A stretch of DNA of 64,000 nt from Aliterella atlantica CENA595 (lineage in GTDB: Bacteria > Cyanobacteriota > Cyanobacteriia > Cyanobacteriales > Chroococcidiopsidaceae), in NCBI RefSeq assembly GCF_000952155.1, contig NZ_JYON01000026.1:1-64000 (forward strand). Reading direction: 5' to 3'. This document shows positions 8,947-18,348 of the stretch, one piece after another. How positions within the stretch are numbered: position 1 is the stretch's first letter; each line of letters begins with the position of its first letter. Under the pieces are notes generated by a model. The model was not told the origin of the DNA, ran no database searches, and saw only the letters and a program-made list of their open reading frames with translations. Position numbers and translations under genes: made by a program.

Positions 8947-9810
8947 ATGCTGCAACTAGAAGCTCAATCACTGGAAATGAGGATACCCCAAGCAACGAAA
9001 ACTGCTGTAATGGTTATTGGTGGAGCGGAAGATAAAGTTCACGGACGAGAAATTCTGCACACTTTTTTTTCTCGCTCTGGGGCTGTAGATGCTCATATTG
9101 CGATTATTCCCTCTGCTTCCCGCGAACCTGGGATCATTGGCGCAAGATACACGAGCATTTTTGGGGAGATGGGGGCGCAGAAAATTGAGACGTTGGATAT
9201 TAGAGAGCGCGAACAGTGCGAAGATCCAGCGATTCGGGCTTGTCTGGAAAATTGTACGGGCGTGTTTTTGACAGGTGGGGATCAACTGCGGCTGTGCGGG
9301 GTATTAGCTGATACTTCTGTGATGGAGATTATTCGTCAAAGGGTACAAAAAGGGCAGTTGACTTTGGCAGGTACGAGCGCGGGAGCAGCAGTAATGGGAC
9401 ATCACATGATTGCTGGTGGCGGTAGTGGCGAATCTCCCAATCGATCGCTCGTAGATATGGCTACAGGCTTAGGAATTTTACCCAAAGTGATCGTAGACCA
9501 GCACTTTCAAAACCGCAACCGCATGGCAAGATTAATTAGCGCGATCGCTGCTCATCCCGATAGATTGGGGATTGGCATTGATGAAGATACCTGTGCAATG
9601 GTAGAAGGCGATGGCTGGCTGCAAGTGATGGGCAAAGGTACGGTGACAATTGTCGATCCGGGAGACGCTTGTTATACCAATCAATCAGATATTGGCGCTA
9701 ACGATCCGATTAGCTTGCACAATTTACGCTTGCATATTTTGAGTCATGGCGATCGCTATCACCTCCATCAAAGGAATGTTTTAGCCCCAGTACATCAACT
9801 TCCTAGCTAA
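8947..9810 (+). CDS. cphB: Cyanophycinase
   Basis: CphB is a serine exopeptidase that degrades cyanophycin, the Asp-Arg storage polymer, to beta-Asp-Arg dipeptides. It has 287 residues and belongs to peptidase family S51. The nucleophile Ser is in AGTSAGAAVM (about residue 144), after GVFLTGGDQLRL, which shapes the oxyanion region. The Asp/His-containing VDQHFQNRNRMARL (about 178-191) and GIGIDEDTCAMV are also family marks. The start has a strong Shine-Dalgarno (GGAGAAGG). cphA follows 172 nt downstream on the same strand, the usual cyanobacterial cphBA order. Confidence 0.97.
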   Translation: MLQLEAQSLEMRIPQATKTAVMVIGGAEDKVHGREILHTFFSRSGAVDAHIAIIPSASREPGIIGARYTSIFGEMGAQKIETLDIREREQCEDPAIRACLENCTGVFLTGGDQLRLCGVLADTSVMEIIRQRVQKGQLTLAGTSAGAAVMGHHMIAGGGSGESPNRSLVDMATGLGILPKVIVDQHFQNRNRMARLISAIAAHPDRLGIGIDEDTCAMVEGDGWLQVMGKGTVTIVDPGDACYTNQSDIGANDPISLHNLRLHILSHGDRYHLHQRNVLAPVHQLPS

Positions 9811-9880
9811 TGCTCGGAAATTGAGCGATAATACCTGCAACTGATAATTAAGTTTATTTAAGTAGTCGATTGACAACTAA

Positions 9881-9921
9881 AGGTATAAATGTTACCTGCA
9901 AACTGTTCGTTAGTAACAGTT
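9881..9921. promoter_or_regulatory. Inverted repeats in the cphB-cphA spacer
   Basis: The 172-nt spacer holds AGGTA (9881-9885) / TACCT (9893-9897) with a 7-nt spacer, and AACTGTT (9901-9907) / AACAGTT (9915-9921). They may be operators for separate cphA expression or weak attenuating hairpins. The first looks like an NtcA site but has the wrong spacing (GTA-N7-TAC, not N8). Confidence 0.25.
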
Positions 9922-9982
9922 TATTAGTCAAGCACAGGTAGAAACTAGGAAATTGGTGGCGAATAAATAAACGCATATTGAC

Positions 9983-12679
9983 ATGAGAATACAAAAAATT
10001 CAAACACTACGCGGTCCCAACTACTGGAGCATTCGACGCCACAAACTCATCGTCATGCGGCTCGATTTGGAAGAACTTGCCGAAAAACCCTCTAATGAAA
10101 TTCCTGGCTTTTATGAGGGATTGGTTGAGGCTTTGCCAAGTTTAGAAGAACATTTTTGTTCGCCAGGCTGTCGCGGTGGCTTTTTTAGCCGCGTCCGCGA
10201 AGGCACGATGATGGGGCATATAATCGAACACGTAGCCTTAGAACTGCAAGAATTGGCGGGAATGCAAGTCGGCTTTGGTCGTACCCGCGAGACATCAACA
10301 CCAGGAGTTTATCAGGTAGTAATTGAGTATCTAGACGAACAAGCAGGGCGCTATGCAGCTAGGGCAGCAGTACGTTTGTGTCAGAGTATTGTGGCGCAAG
10401 GAAGTTATTCCAAGCAAGAATTACAGCAAGATTTACAAGATTTGGCAGAGTTGCATCGGGATGCATCGCTAGGTCCGAGTACAGAATCGATAGTCAAAGA
10501 AGCTGAAGCTAAAGGCATTCCTTGGATGTCTTTGGGTACGCGGTTTTTGATTCAAGTAGGGTACGGCGTTCACCAGAAGCGATTGCAGGCAACAATGAGC
10601 GATCGCACGGGTATATTAGGTGTAGAACTTGCTTGCGACAAAGAAGGTACAAAGCGGATCTTAGCTAATGCGGGAGTACCTGTACCCAGAGGAACGGTAA
10701 TTAGCTACTTTGACGATTTAGCCCAAGCAATTGAAGATGTCGGCGGCTATCCGATTGTAATTAAACCCTTAGATGGCAATCATGGTAGAGGAATTACAAT
10801 TGATATTCGCTCTTGGGAAGAAGCAGGAGCCGCTTATGATGCAGCCAGAGAAGTATCTAGGTCTGTAATTGTCGAACGCTATTATGTCGGGCGCGATCAT
10901 CGGGTATTAGTAGTAGATAGTAAAGTAGTAGCAGTAGCCGAACGAGTTCCCGCCCACGTAGTCGGCGATGGTGAAAATACTATCGATAGATTAATTGAAA
11001 TTGTCAATCAAGATCCCCATCGCGGTGTAGGACATGATAACGTATTAACGCGGATTGAAGTAGATCGCACCAGCGTAGCTTTGTTAGAAAGGCAAGGTTA
11101 TACGCTTGATTCTGTATTACCCAAAGGCGAAATCTGCTATCTAAGAGCAACAGCAAACCTTAGTACAGGTGGAATTGCTGTAGATCGTACAGACGATATT
11201 CATCCTGAAAATGTTTGGTTAGCGCAACGAGTCGCAAAAATCATCGGTTTAGATATTGCTGGGATCGATATTGTGACTCCAGACATCAGCCGCCCCTTGC
11301 GGGAAGTAGATGGCGTAATCGTCGAAGTAAATGCTGCACCAGGCTTTAGAATGCACGTTTGCCCCAGTAGAGGCATTCCTCGCAACGTCGCTGGGGCAGT
11401 ATTAGATATGCTATTTCCGCCCGAAAAACCCAGCCGCGTGCCAATTTTGGCAGTCACGGGGACTAATGGCAAAACAACAACAACGCGCTTACTGGCGCAC
11501 ATTATGAAGCAAACAGGGCGCACAGTAGGTTATACAACTACTGACGGTACTTATATTGGCAATTATCTGGTAGAACCAGGAGATAATACAGGTCCTCAAA
11601 GCGCTCAATTGATATTGCAAGATCCAACTGTAGAAGTAGCAGTATTAGAATCGGCGCGTGGCGGTATTCTGCGTTCAGGATTGGCTTTTGATGCGGCAGA
11701 TGTAGGTGTAGTTTTAAACGTTGCTGCCGATCATTTGGGATTGGGAGATATTGACACGATCGCCCAAATGGCACATCTCAAAAGTGTAGTTGCTGAAGCA
11801 GTATTGCCTAAAGGTTATGCGGTGCTAAATGCTGACGATGAATTAGTTGCCGAAATGCGATCGCGCGTCAATTCCCAAATTGCTTACTTTTCTATGCAAC
11901 TAGACAATCCGCTAGTGCAAAAGCACATCCAGCAAGGCGGTTTGGCTGCGGTGTACGAAAATGGCTACTTGTCGATTTTGAAAGGCGATTGGACGCTGCG
12001 GATCGAGCAAGCTGTCAACGTACCGATAACAATGGATGGCAAAGCACCGTTTATGATTGCCAACGCTTTAGCTGCAAGTGTCGCTGCTTTTGCCCAAGGA
12101 GTAACTATCGAGCAAATTAGGGCAGGGTTAAATAGCTTCCGCGCTTCAGTTAGTCAAACACCAGGAAGGATGAATTTGATTGACTTAGGCAGGTATCACG
12201 CCTTGATAGATTACGCCCACAATCCGCACAGTTACGAGGCTTTGGGCGGGTTTATCCGCAATTGGACGGGCGATCGCATCGGTGTAATTGGCGGACCTGG
12301 CGATCGCCGCGATGAGGATTTTATCACCTTAGGTAAGTTATCGGCGCAAATCTTCGATCGCATTACGATCAAAGAAGATGACGATACGCGCGGAAGAGAG
12401 CGGGGATCGGCGGCAGAACTAATCTCTAAAGGCATTAATCAGGTAAAGCCAGACTGCAATTATGAAGTCATCTTGAGTGAAGAAGCAGCGATTAATAAAG
12501 CATTAGATGAAGCTCCTGACGGCGGCTTAGTGGTTATATTACCAGAAAGTGTCAGCCGCGCTATTAGTCTTATAGAAGCGCGTCGGGCGATCGCTAGTGA
12601 AGGACAACAAGAAATATCAAATGGAGTTGCTGAAACTCAAAGCGTTCTCAACTCTTCTGTAGTCAATACAGTTGGATAG
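9983..12679 (+). CDS. cphA: Cyanophycin synthetase
   Basis: CphA polymerises Asp and Arg into cyanophycin without ribosomes, using ATP. It has 898 residues (family about 870-900). An N-terminal domain (MRIQKIQTLRGPNYWSIRRH) is followed by an ATP-grasp domain (about 220-470, with GYPIVIKPLDGNHGRGI and VEVNAAPGFRMH) and a Mur-ligase-like domain with the P-loop VTGTNGKTTTTRLL at about 490-503 and GRMNLIDLGRYHALIDYAHNP near 720-740. All expected active-site blocks are present. It is expected to respond to nitrogen status together with cphB. Confidence 0.98.
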   Translation: MRIQKIQTLRGPNYWSIRRHKLIVMRLDLEELAEKPSNEIPGFYEGLVEALPSLEEHFCSPGCRGGFFSRVREGTMMGHIIEHVALELQELAGMQVGFGRTRETSTPGVYQVVIEYLDEQAGRYAARAAVRLCQSIVAQGSYSKQELQQDLQDLAELHRDASLGPSTESIVKEAEAKGIPWMSLGTRFLIQVGYGVHQKRLQATMSDRTGILGVELACDKEGTKRILANAGVPVPRGTVISYFDDLAQAIEDVGGYPIVIKPLDGNHGRGITIDIRSWEEAGAAYDAAREVSRSVIVERYYVGRDHRVLVVDSKVVAVAERVPAHVVGDGENTIDRLIEIVNQDPHRGVGHDNVLTRIEVDRTSVALLERQGYTLDSVLPKGEICYLRATANLSTGGIAVDRTDDIHPENVWLAQRVAKIIGLDIAGIDIVTPDISRPLREVDGVIVEVNAAPGFRMHVCPSRGIPRNVAGAVLDMLFPPEKPSRVPILAVTGTNGKTTTTRLLAHIMKQTGRTVGYTTTDGTYIGNYLVEPGDNTGPQSAQLILQDPTVEVAVLESARGGILRSGLAFDAADVGVVLNVAADHLGLGDIDTIAQMAHLKSVVAEAVLPKGYAVLNADDELVAEMRSRVNSQIAYFSMQLDNPLVQKHIQQGGLAAVYENGYLSILKGDWTLRIEQAVNVPITMDGKAPFMIANALAASVAAFAQGVTIEQIRAGLNSFRASVSQTPGRMNLIDLGRYHALIDYAHNPHSYEALGGFIRNWTGDRIGVIGGPGDRRDEDFITLGKLSAQIFDRITIKEDDDTRGRERGSAAELISKGINQVKPDCNYEVILSEEAAINKALDEAPDGGLVVILPESVSRAISLIEARRAIASEGQQEISNGVAETQSVLNSSVVNTVG

Positions 12680-12690
12680 CAGCAGCTATT

Positions 12691-12714
12691 AGCCTGGGGT
12701 TTAACTCCCAGGCT
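12691..12714 (+). terminator. Hairpin between convergent cphA and tatA
   Basis: AGCCTGGG (12691-12698) pairs perfectly with CCCAGGCT (12707-12714) over an 8-nt loop, 12 nt after the cphA stop and 15 nt from the tatA stop. No T-run follows directly on either strand, so it may be a weak or bidirectional terminator. Confidence 0.5.
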
Positions 12715-12728
12715 CAACCTTTGAAAGC

Positions 12729-12905
12729 TTAGTTTTTATCTTGCTCGGAGTTATCTGCGTCTTCACCTTCACCTTTGAGTTCTTCCTTAAAGCCGCGTAG
12801 AGTTTTACCCAAAGAGCTACCAATTTCAGGAATTTTCTTCGGACCAAAAATCAATATTCCGACCAAGGCAATTACACCTACCTCCAGCCATCCTAAACCA
12901 AACAT
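12729..12905 (-). CDS. tatA: Twin-arginine translocase subunit TatA/E
   Basis: A 58-residue protein of the Tat pathway, which exports folded proteins across the thylakoid and plasma membranes. The N-terminal helix (MFGLGWLEVGVIALVGILIF) is followed by the hinge GPKKIPEIGSSLG and an amphipathic helix (KTLRGFKEELKGE), ending in an acidic tail. This is the classic TatA layout. The ATG follows a good Shine-Dalgarno (AGGAGA) at 7-nt spacing. The gene stands alone and converges on cphA. Confidence 0.93.
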   Translation of the reverse strand: MFGLGWLEVGVIALVGILIFGPKKIPEIGSSLGKTLRGFKEELKGEGEDADNSEQDKN

Positions 12906-13128
12906 ATTTATTCTCCTGTGAGGTTATGCGCTCTCAATTAAGCTAGTTTATTTCTAAGTTACCTTGACTATGTAGGCAATATTTTAACTTGTTGGCAAAG
13001 TTTGGAAAGTAGCTCTAAGTCTACTACAATCAATTCAAGCCAGCTTGTAGAAAAAGATAGGTCAAGAATTCTTACCAAGACCTATCCCAAAAATGCTACC
13101 TCAATTCTACCAAAGTTGTCTCCAAAAT

Positions 13129-13473
13129 CTATTGAGATAACTTTATGGCTAGTTGGTGAGTATTATAGGTGCGCCCATCAAGCTCTAGACACTTTTCCAG
13201 ATATTGCAGATCTGCCTCTGCCCATTTAGCCTTTGCGCCCCGCCCTGGGGCTTGCCACAAGCCGCCTAACCCCTCTGCTTGCCAGCGTCTAATCGTCGCT
13301 CTTACTGTATGACACTCAAAAATACCTGCAATTGCTGGCACTGTCCATCCTTACGCATTCAGTCACAATATACGGGCGCGATTTTTTGTCCGCTGAGATA
13401 CACTGTTAACTACCCACAATTCTAATAATGTGCGGTCTTATTCTGTTAAAACTATCCCGATTGGCGCAGGCAT
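13129..13473 (-). pseudogene. IS630-family transposase N-terminal relic, three nonsense codons
   Basis: Reading from ATG at 13473 gives 115 codons in one frame with three internal stops. The last open part (13129-13341) contains HTVRATIRRWQAEGLGGLWQAPGRGAKAKW, typical of the helix-turn-helix domain of IS630-type transposases. The frame is kept across the stops, so point mutations rather than indels disabled it. The DDE catalytic half is absent downstream. I cannot define terminal repeats. Confidence 0.7.
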
Positions 13474-13593
13474 TAGGCAAATTGACCCTAAACAGAATCT
13501 AACTCTGTTATCTTACATTTTATTGTAGCCACCTACTTATTGCTTCATTATCTCAAATTCTGGGATATCCCGATTCCTCAATAATTCATGGCA

Positions 13594-14403
13594 TCATTCC
13601 GCAACGTCAAAAAGTCTACTGCTATCGTAGATATCGGCGATCGCTTGATAGTCTTCCGATTCAACAGCAACATATCTCTGCATCTGCGCTTTGTCCATAA
13701 AACTTCGCAATTGTACATCGGGATTTAAAAGCGCAAGTTGCACTGACTCAATTAATGTTGCTCCTAAATGCTGTGCTGCAACTATAGGTGGCATCGGGCA
13801 AGGTCCAATTGACTCAATTATCTGTAAACTATGTGCTAGTAGGGGAAAGTTGCGTAATTCTTGCTCCAATACAGTGCTATCAATTGCCGCATAATCAACT
13901 TCTCCCTCAGCAACCAATTGCATAGAACGTTGGTGAGAACCTGACTGGATCGCCTTACCCAAAAAATTACTATTTTTCCCTGTTGAAATTAGTCGATGCA
14001 GCAATAAATTGTAGCCGCTATTTGAGCCTGGATCGTTGTAGCACCAAGTTTTTCCTGCTAAGTCATCGAATGTCTTGAAGCTACTATTACTTGCAACAAT
14101 AACATCAGAGAAGTAAACCGGACAATTTTGGTAGCGTTGGGCTTGCATTACTGGTGCAACTATCGCCTTTAGCTGGTTGGGTGCAACTTGATAATGGCGA
14201 ATGAATGGTAAACCGCAAATAAAAGCAATATCTAGCCAATCTTCTCCTAATAACGGATCTTTTAAAGGATTATCTAAACCCTGTACGGTTTCTACTTCTA
14301 TTGCCAACGCGCGGCTTAAGTATGCTCCCACCGCCGAGTAAAACCAAAACATATTTGGAGCTAAATAAGAAACTAAGCTAAGTTTGCCCAATCTATTCTC
14401 CAA
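13594..14403 (-). CDS. PhnD-like phosphate/phosphonate-type substrate-binding protein
   Basis: A 269-residue protein of the PhnD/SsuA-like periplasmic binding fold (PBP-like_2). FDDLAGKTWCYNDPGSNSGYNLLLHRL (about 113-139) is the family core where the ligand oxyanion binds. EGEVDYAAIDSTVLE and PPIVAAQHLG follow. No signal peptide or lipobox is visible from the TTG start at 14401-14403, unusual for a transport receptor. It may be cytoplasmic, or the start may be misplaced. It is divergent from the DUF202 gene and shares a CGGAAT-type motif with the neighbouring sulfur genes, so a sulfur oxyanion ligand is possible (inference). Confidence 0.7.
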   Translation of the reverse strand: MENRLGKLSLVSYLAPNMFWFYSAVGAYLSRALAIEVETVQGLDNPLKDPLLGEDWLDIAFICGLPFIRHYQVAPNQLKAIVAPVMQAQRYQNCPVYFSDVIVASNSSFKTFDDLAGKTWCYNDPGSNSGYNLLLHRLISTGKNSNFLGKAIQSGSHQRSMQLVAEGEVDYAAIDSTVLEQELRNFPLLAHSLQIIESIGPCPMPPIVAAQHLGATLIESVQLALLNPDVQLRSFMDKAQMQRYVAVESEDYQAIADIYDSSRLFDVAE

Positions 14404-14425
14404 GGATATTAAAACTACAGTTTAT

Positions 14426-14451
14426 CTATCGGAATATAGTATTTTAATTGA
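14426..14451. promoter_or_regulatory. CGGAAT-type motif in the PhnD-like/DUF202 divergent promoter
   Basis: CTATCGGAATATAGTATTTT lies here, between divergent starts. It closely resembles the element at 16767-16800 in front of cysA and the ARD-like gene (CTATCGGAATTTAGGATTTT). The shared 20-nt core with three mismatches suggests a common regulator. Confidence 0.4.
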
Positions 14452-14478
14452 AGTTCTTGCAAAAATCATCCGTATAGA

Positions 14479-14877
14479 GTGAGCAGTACACAAACAAAAG
14501 CGCGGGAAAACTCGTCGCGGGTGCGGGATCATCTCGCCAACGAACGCACCTACTTAGCATGGATGCGAACAGCGATCGCACTGATGGGTTTTGGAGTTGT
14601 AATTGTGCGCTTGCGCCACTTTCAAGCACCTAGAATAAATCATCCAGGTGTAGGCTGGAAGTTGGGCTTAATCTTCTCTGGCGTAGGATTAATTACAGTG
14701 CTACTCTCGACTTGGCACTACTTCGCCATCCGTCATGCTATAGATGAGGATGTTTACGAACCAGGCGATCGCTGGGTAATTTTATTTAGCATTGCAGTTA
14801 TTTTATTGGGAAGTGGAGTTATCTACTTTGTTTTTACTGCCTCTTTGAACCCAGCAAGTTTGTTTGTACCTGAATAA
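14479..14877 (+). CDS. DUF202 (YidH-type) membrane protein
   Basis: A 132-residue inner-membrane protein. The DUF202 signature RDHLANERTYLAWMRTAIALMGFG is at about residues 15-38, followed by two more hydrophobic helices (about 56-76 and 100-122). The GTG start (14479-14481) fits the family N-terminus. The function of the family is unknown. Its 3' end overlaps the convergent TSUP gene by 44 nt. Confidence 0.85.
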   Translation: MSSTQTKARENSSRVRDHLANERTYLAWMRTAIALMGFGVVIVRLRHFQAPRINHPGVGWKLGLIFSGVGLITVLLSTWHYFAIRHAIDEDVYEPGDRWVILFSIAVILLGSGVIYFVFTASLNPASLFVPE

Positions 14878-15577
14878 GTTGCAACCAACGAGTACCTAAC
14901 ACAGTCCCAAATGCTCCAGTAATGCCTAATAGAGAACCTTCCAAAAACAGCACGTTACCACTAAGACCATGACTAATACAGGCTGACATTGAGGAGAGAA
15001 AAACAACTCCTAAGCTTGTGCTAATAGCTGATTCAACTGTTTCTCCTAGCATCAGTATTTGCAGGGGAATCAAAACAATTCCGCCACCAACTCCAAATAA
15101 ACCTGCTAATAACCCAGCAGCACTACCAGCAAGCGATCGCCCCAAAATTGACGGTTGCGCTGATGCTACAGTTAGTTCGCGCTGCTCTATTTTGCGTCGC
15201 CAACTGATGAAATAGACATTGAGCGAAATAAGCAGCGCAAAAGCACTTAAAAGTAAATATATAGGCAGCTTATCGGCTAAATAAGCTCCTATTTGGGCGC
15301 TTAGTAATGCAGGCAATCCTAAAACCGCCACCTTTTGCAAATCTAAGTTACCTGTACGCCAACGTTGCCAACTTCCAGAGGTGGAAATCATCAATTTGGC
15401 AAAGTTACTCGTACCAACAGCTTGAATAGGTGATAAACCGACACCTATCATCATCGGTACGAGGAACAAACCGCCGCCAATTCCTGACAGACCTGCCAAG
15501 CAGCCAACAAAGAAGCCTCCGCAACCTAATAATAAGCTGGCTTGCAGTGTCAATTCCAAATCAAGCAACACTAGCAA
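14834..15577 (-). CDS. TSUP (TauE/SafE) family sulfite/anion permease
   Basis: A 247-residue membrane protein with about seven to eight hydrophobic helices and the two family repeats. The N-terminal one is [19 protein letters not shown] (about 25-43), and the C-terminal one [18 protein letters not shown] (about 156-173). TSUP members move sulfite, sulfoacetate or related anions. The start is TTG at 15575-15577, overlapping the cysA 3' end by 17 nt, so the two are probably co-translated. The link to cysA supports a role in sulfur anion transport. Confidence 0.85.
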   Translation of the reverse strand: MLVLLDLELTLQASLLLGCGGFFVGCLAGLSGIGGGLFLVPMMIGVGLSPIQAVGTSNFAKLMISTSGSWQRWRTGNLDLQKVAVLGLPALLSAQIGAYLADKLPIYLLLSAFALLISLNVYFISWRRKIEQRELTVASAQPSILGRSLAGSAAGLLAGLFGVGGGIVLIPLQILMLGETVESAISTSLGVVFLSSMSACISHGLSGNVLFLEGSLLGITGAFGTVLGTRWLQLIQVQTNLLGSKRQ

Positions 15578-16574
15578 AAGCCTTAGCTTTTCGAGGTTTG
15601 ATATACACTTTCTGCGTTGGTTGCAGTTGCAAGCGATCGAGGTCTTCCCTAGTAATATATGCTGTTACTTCTTGACCGTCTTTGAGGCTTAATTCAACTT
15701 CAACTTCCCAACCTAAATGCACGATGCGATTGATTTTAGCTGGGGCAGATGCTTCTTCTGGTTTGGTTTGAATTAATACGTCATGGGGACGCAGAAAGAC
15801 TTGAGAACTTGAAGGTTTAAAACTTTGGCGCTGAAAAATTCCAGAGGTACTAGGCAGGACATTTACAGGTCCAACAAAACTCATCACAAATGGCGTGGCT
15901 GGATTGTCATAAATCTCGGCTGGCGTACCTACTTGTTCTACCTTGCCTTTGTTAATTACCACAATGCGATCGGCAAGTTCCATTGCTTCTTCTTGGTCGT
16001 GGGTAACAAAAATTGTCGTCACGTTGACTTGTTGGTGCAAGTGTCGTAGCGAAGCCCTTAGTTCTTTACGCACTTTGGCATCTAGCGCCCCAAATGGTTC
16101 GTCTAACAGCAATACTTGCGGTTCTACAGCTAAGGTTCTCGCTAAAGCTACTCGTTGGCGTTGTCCGCCAGATAACTGTGACGGGTAGCGATCGCCTAAT
16201 CCCTGCAACTGCACTAACTCTAAAAGCGCTTCAACTTTAGTTCTAACTTTTGCTTTGGGAGCTTTTTGCAACTCAAGTCCAAAAGCAATATTCTGGCGAA
16301 TAGTCATGTGTTTGAATAGCGCGTAGTGCTGAAACACAAAACCAATGCCGCGCGAGCGCACGCTTCTATGCGTTACATCCCTACCTGCGATCGCAATCCT
16401 ACCGCTGTCTGGTGTTTCTAACCCAGCTATCAGTCGCAGTAACGTAGATTTACCCGATCCAGAAGGTCCTAGCAATGCAATCAGAGAACCACTTTCGATT
16501 TCTAAACTAATTTTGTCAACTGCCTGAAATGAACCAAATTTTCGGGAAATATTCTCAATTGAAATGCCAGTCAT
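15561..16574 (-). CDS. cysA: Sulfate/thiosulfate ABC transporter ATP-binding protein
   Basis: A 337-residue ATPase that powers sulfate/thiosulfate import. Walker A is [14 protein letters not shown] (about 33-46), the signature is [16 protein letters not shown] (about 133-148), Walker B is [12 protein letters not shown], and the H-loop is [11 protein letters not shown]-terminal TOBE-like regulatory domain (about 240-337) has FLRPHDVLI, as in CysA/PotA-type subunits. CysT, CysW and the sulfate-binding protein are not in the window. Divergent from the ARD-like gene across a 289-nt region (16575-16863). Confidence 0.93.
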   Translation of the reverse strand: MTGISIENISRKFGSFQAVDKISLEIESGSLIALLGPSGSGKSTLLRLIAGLETPDSGRIAIAGRDVTHRSVRSRGIGFVFQHYALFKHMTIRQNIAFGLELQKAPKAKVRTKVEALLELVQLQGLGDRYPSQLSGGQRQRVALARTLAVEPQVLLLDEPFGALDAKVRKELRASLRHLHQQVNVTTIFVTHDQEEAMELADRIVVINKGKVEQVGTPAEIYDNPATPFVMSFVGPVNVLPSTSGIFQRQSFKPSSSQVFLRPHDVLIQTKPEEASAPAKINRIVHLGWEVEVELSLKDGQEVTAYITREDLDRLQLQPTQKVYIKPRKAKAFASVA

Positions 16575-16766
16575 AAATTCTCTGTGTAATTATGTCTTGC
16601 GATCGACTACTAAATAGGAGGCTTCTATAATCTCCGGTTCATCGATAGACTTACCGTATTTTACTCTTATAAGTCAAACAAAACTTGTACCTCAGATACA
16701 AAAATCTCAAAATTCTGCAATTTGGCATATTGCTATCAGGTAGAATCAATTTTAATCTACACTTAT

Positions 16767-16800
16767 CCTATCGGAATTTAGGATTTTAGTAGAATATAGG
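16767..16800. promoter_or_regulatory. CGGAAT-type element between cysA and the ARD-like gene
   Basis: CCTATCGGAATTTAGGATTT starts here and the 34-nt element ends in AATATAGG, so CCTAT/ATAGG form outer inverted arms. Its core repeats the motif at 14426-14451 and resembles that at 17510-17530. It is 64 nt before the ARD-like start. The rest of 16575-16863 is AT-rich with no gene. Confidence 0.4.
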
Positions 16801-16863
16801 TTTATTTTTTAACTCCTTACCAGTCTTAAATCCTATTAGCGCTCAACTATCCAAAAATCACCT

Positions 16864-17406
16864 ATGGCTATCCTGCGAATTGAAGATGGAAAGACTTACA
16901 CGCAACTTAGTGACATTACTCGCGAACTTGCGCCATTGAATATTAGGCTCGAACGCTGTCCGGTTGGCAAAAATCTCGATCTTCCTGGATTGTTAGCGCA
17001 ATATATTCTTAGTCCTGCTCAAAAAGAGCAAGTGCTACAAGGAGTTAGCAACCACTTCGAGCAAGTTAAACGTTATGGATATCAATGGCGCGATTTGATG
17101 GTGCTACATCCAGGAGCTACGTATCTGTATGCCTTAATCTCTCATCTCGATCGCTCTCATACTCAGGTAGATGACGAAGCTCTTTATGTTCTAGCTGGAG
17201 AGGGTATTTTTGGGTTTGTACGTTCTGATGGCAGCCAAGTAGAACTGATAGTACAAGCAGAAGAATATATTAATATCCCGTCTGGTACTGAGCATTGGTT
17301 TTGTCTTACAGCTTCGCTGCATATCAAAGCTGTACGCTACTTCACCACAGTAGGCGGTTGGATGCCCCAATATACGCAGACACAAAGCAATCCCAACTGC
17401 AATTAG
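16864..17406 (+). CDS. Acireductone dioxygenase (ARD)-like cupin with an altered metal site
   Basis: A 180-residue cupin. Acireductone dioxygenase acts in methionine salvage, oxidising 1,2-dihydroxy-3-keto-5-methylthiopentene. Family features are the SHTQVDDEALYVLAGEGIF strand pair (about 98-116), YINIPSGTEHWF (about 136-147) and the tail KAVRYFTTVGGWMPQYT. In characterised ARDs the metal ligands are H-x-H-x3-E and a later His. Here His99, Glu105 and His144 are present, but the second His of H-x-H is Gln101 (CAG at 17164-17166). Metal choice or activity may differ. It starts the plus-strand sulfur cluster. Confidence 0.8.
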   Translation: MAILRIEDGKTYTQLSDITRELAPLNIRLERCPVGKNLDLPGLLAQYILSPAQKEQVLQGVSNHFEQVKRYGYQWRDLMVLHPGATYLYALISHLDRSHTQVDDEALYVLAGEGIFGFVRSDGSQVELIVQAEEYINIPSGTEHWFCLTASLHIKAVRYFTTVGGWMPQYTQTQSNPNCN

Positions 17407-17509
17407 AAATTGCTATACCTCTATACTACGGTTAATCAATCGGATTTATGTACTTTAATTACTTGTAGTTACACTCAGGCTGTGCAATACTCATTAATCA
17501 TAATTAATT

Positions 17510-17530
17510 ACGGTATTCCTACCGGATTAG
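17510..17530. promoter_or_regulatory. CGGTATTCC element upstream of cysE
   Basis: ACGGTATTCCTACCGGATTA lies 56-76 nt before the cysE start. It contains CGGTA/TACCG arms around an inner TTCC and shares CGG-AT and GGATT blocks with the elements at 14426 and 16767. It is a candidate site for the same regulator. Confidence 0.35.
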
Positions 17531-17585
17531 TGGTGTTTATTTGCTTTTCCCTGTAAACCGCACGAATTAAAGGTCTAGGCTAACC

Positions 17586-18305
17586 TTGCTAAACAATTTG
17601 AGTGCTGATTTTCAGATTATTTTTGAGCGCGATCCTGCCGCCCGCAGTTGGTTGGAAGTATTATTTTGCTACCCTGGCTTGCAAGCACTTTTCTGGCATC
17701 GAATAGCGCACTGGCTTTATAACCGCAAAGTACCTTTTATTCCGCGCGGGATTTCCTACTTGGTTCGCTTTGTAACTGGAATTGAAATTCACCCTGGAGC
17801 AAAAATTGGTAAGGGTGCATTCATCGATCATGGTATGGGGGTAGTCATCGGCGAAACTGCGATTGTGGGAGACTACGCCACCATCTATCAAGGGGTGACA
17901 CTGGGCGGTACGGGCAAAGAATACGGCAAACGTCACCCTACAGTAGGACAAAATGTAGTTGTAGGCGCAGGAGCCAAAGTTTTAGGCAATATTGAGATTG
18001 GCGATAACGTTCGTCTTGGTGCTGGTTCTGTAGTGCTAAGAAATATTCCTGCTGATTGCACAGTTGTAGGTATTCCAGGGCGAATTGTCCGCCATCAAGG
18101 GAAGTTGATTGACTATCGATGTAATGACAATTTGCCAGATCCAGAAGCAGAAGTAATTCGCGCCTTGTTTGACAAAATACAAGTTTTAGAAGCAGAAGTT
18201 AACCGTCTTAAAGAGCGCAGGGGTTTAGTTCCTGCAATGAATACCCATACTCAAGCTAAAGACAACCTGTTAATTGAGAATTTCCTAGATGGGGCAGGGA
18301 TATAA
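17586..18305 (+). CDS. cysE: Serine O-acetyltransferase
   Basis: CysE makes O-acetylserine from serine and acetyl-CoA, the carbon acceptor for sulfide in cysteine synthesis. It has 239 residues. The N-terminal helical part ([33 protein letters not shown]) is followed by a left-handed beta-helix of hexapeptide repeats with the active-site block [20 protein letters not shown] and [20 protein letters not shown]-terminal helix ([24 protein letters not shown]) is typical of cyanobacterial forms. The start is TTG at 17586, chosen because family members begin just before [13 protein letters not shown]. Confidence 0.93.
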   Translation: MLNNLSADFQIIFERDPAARSWLEVLFCYPGLQALFWHRIAHWLYNRKVPFIPRGISYLVRFVTGIEIHPGAKIGKGAFIDHGMGVVIGETAIVGDYATIYQGVTLGGTGKEYGKRHPTVGQNVVVGAGAKVLGNIEIGDNVRLGAGSVVLRNIPADCTVVGIPGRIVRHQGKLIDYRCNDNLPDPEAEVIRALFDKIQVLEAEVNRLKERRGLVPAMNTHTQAKDNLLIENFLDGAGI

Positions 18306-18348
18306 AGCGGGATTGTTCAGCATTATCAGCCCTTTTACTTGAAAAATT

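Noticed and set aside
9881-9897. NtcA site in front of cphA
   Set aside because: The spacing is GTA-N7-TAC, while NtcA needs GTA-N8-TAC, and no matching -10 box at the usual distance is clear.
10000-12679. Reading frames on the minus strand inside cphA (for example 11200-11523)
   Set aside because: They are antisense to a well-supported gene, carry no domain and reflect codon bias of cphA.
13002-13229. A 75-codon plus-strand frame overlapping the IS630 relic
   Set aside because: It is Ser/Thr-rich, has no Shine-Dalgarno and is antisense to a recognisable transposase remnant.
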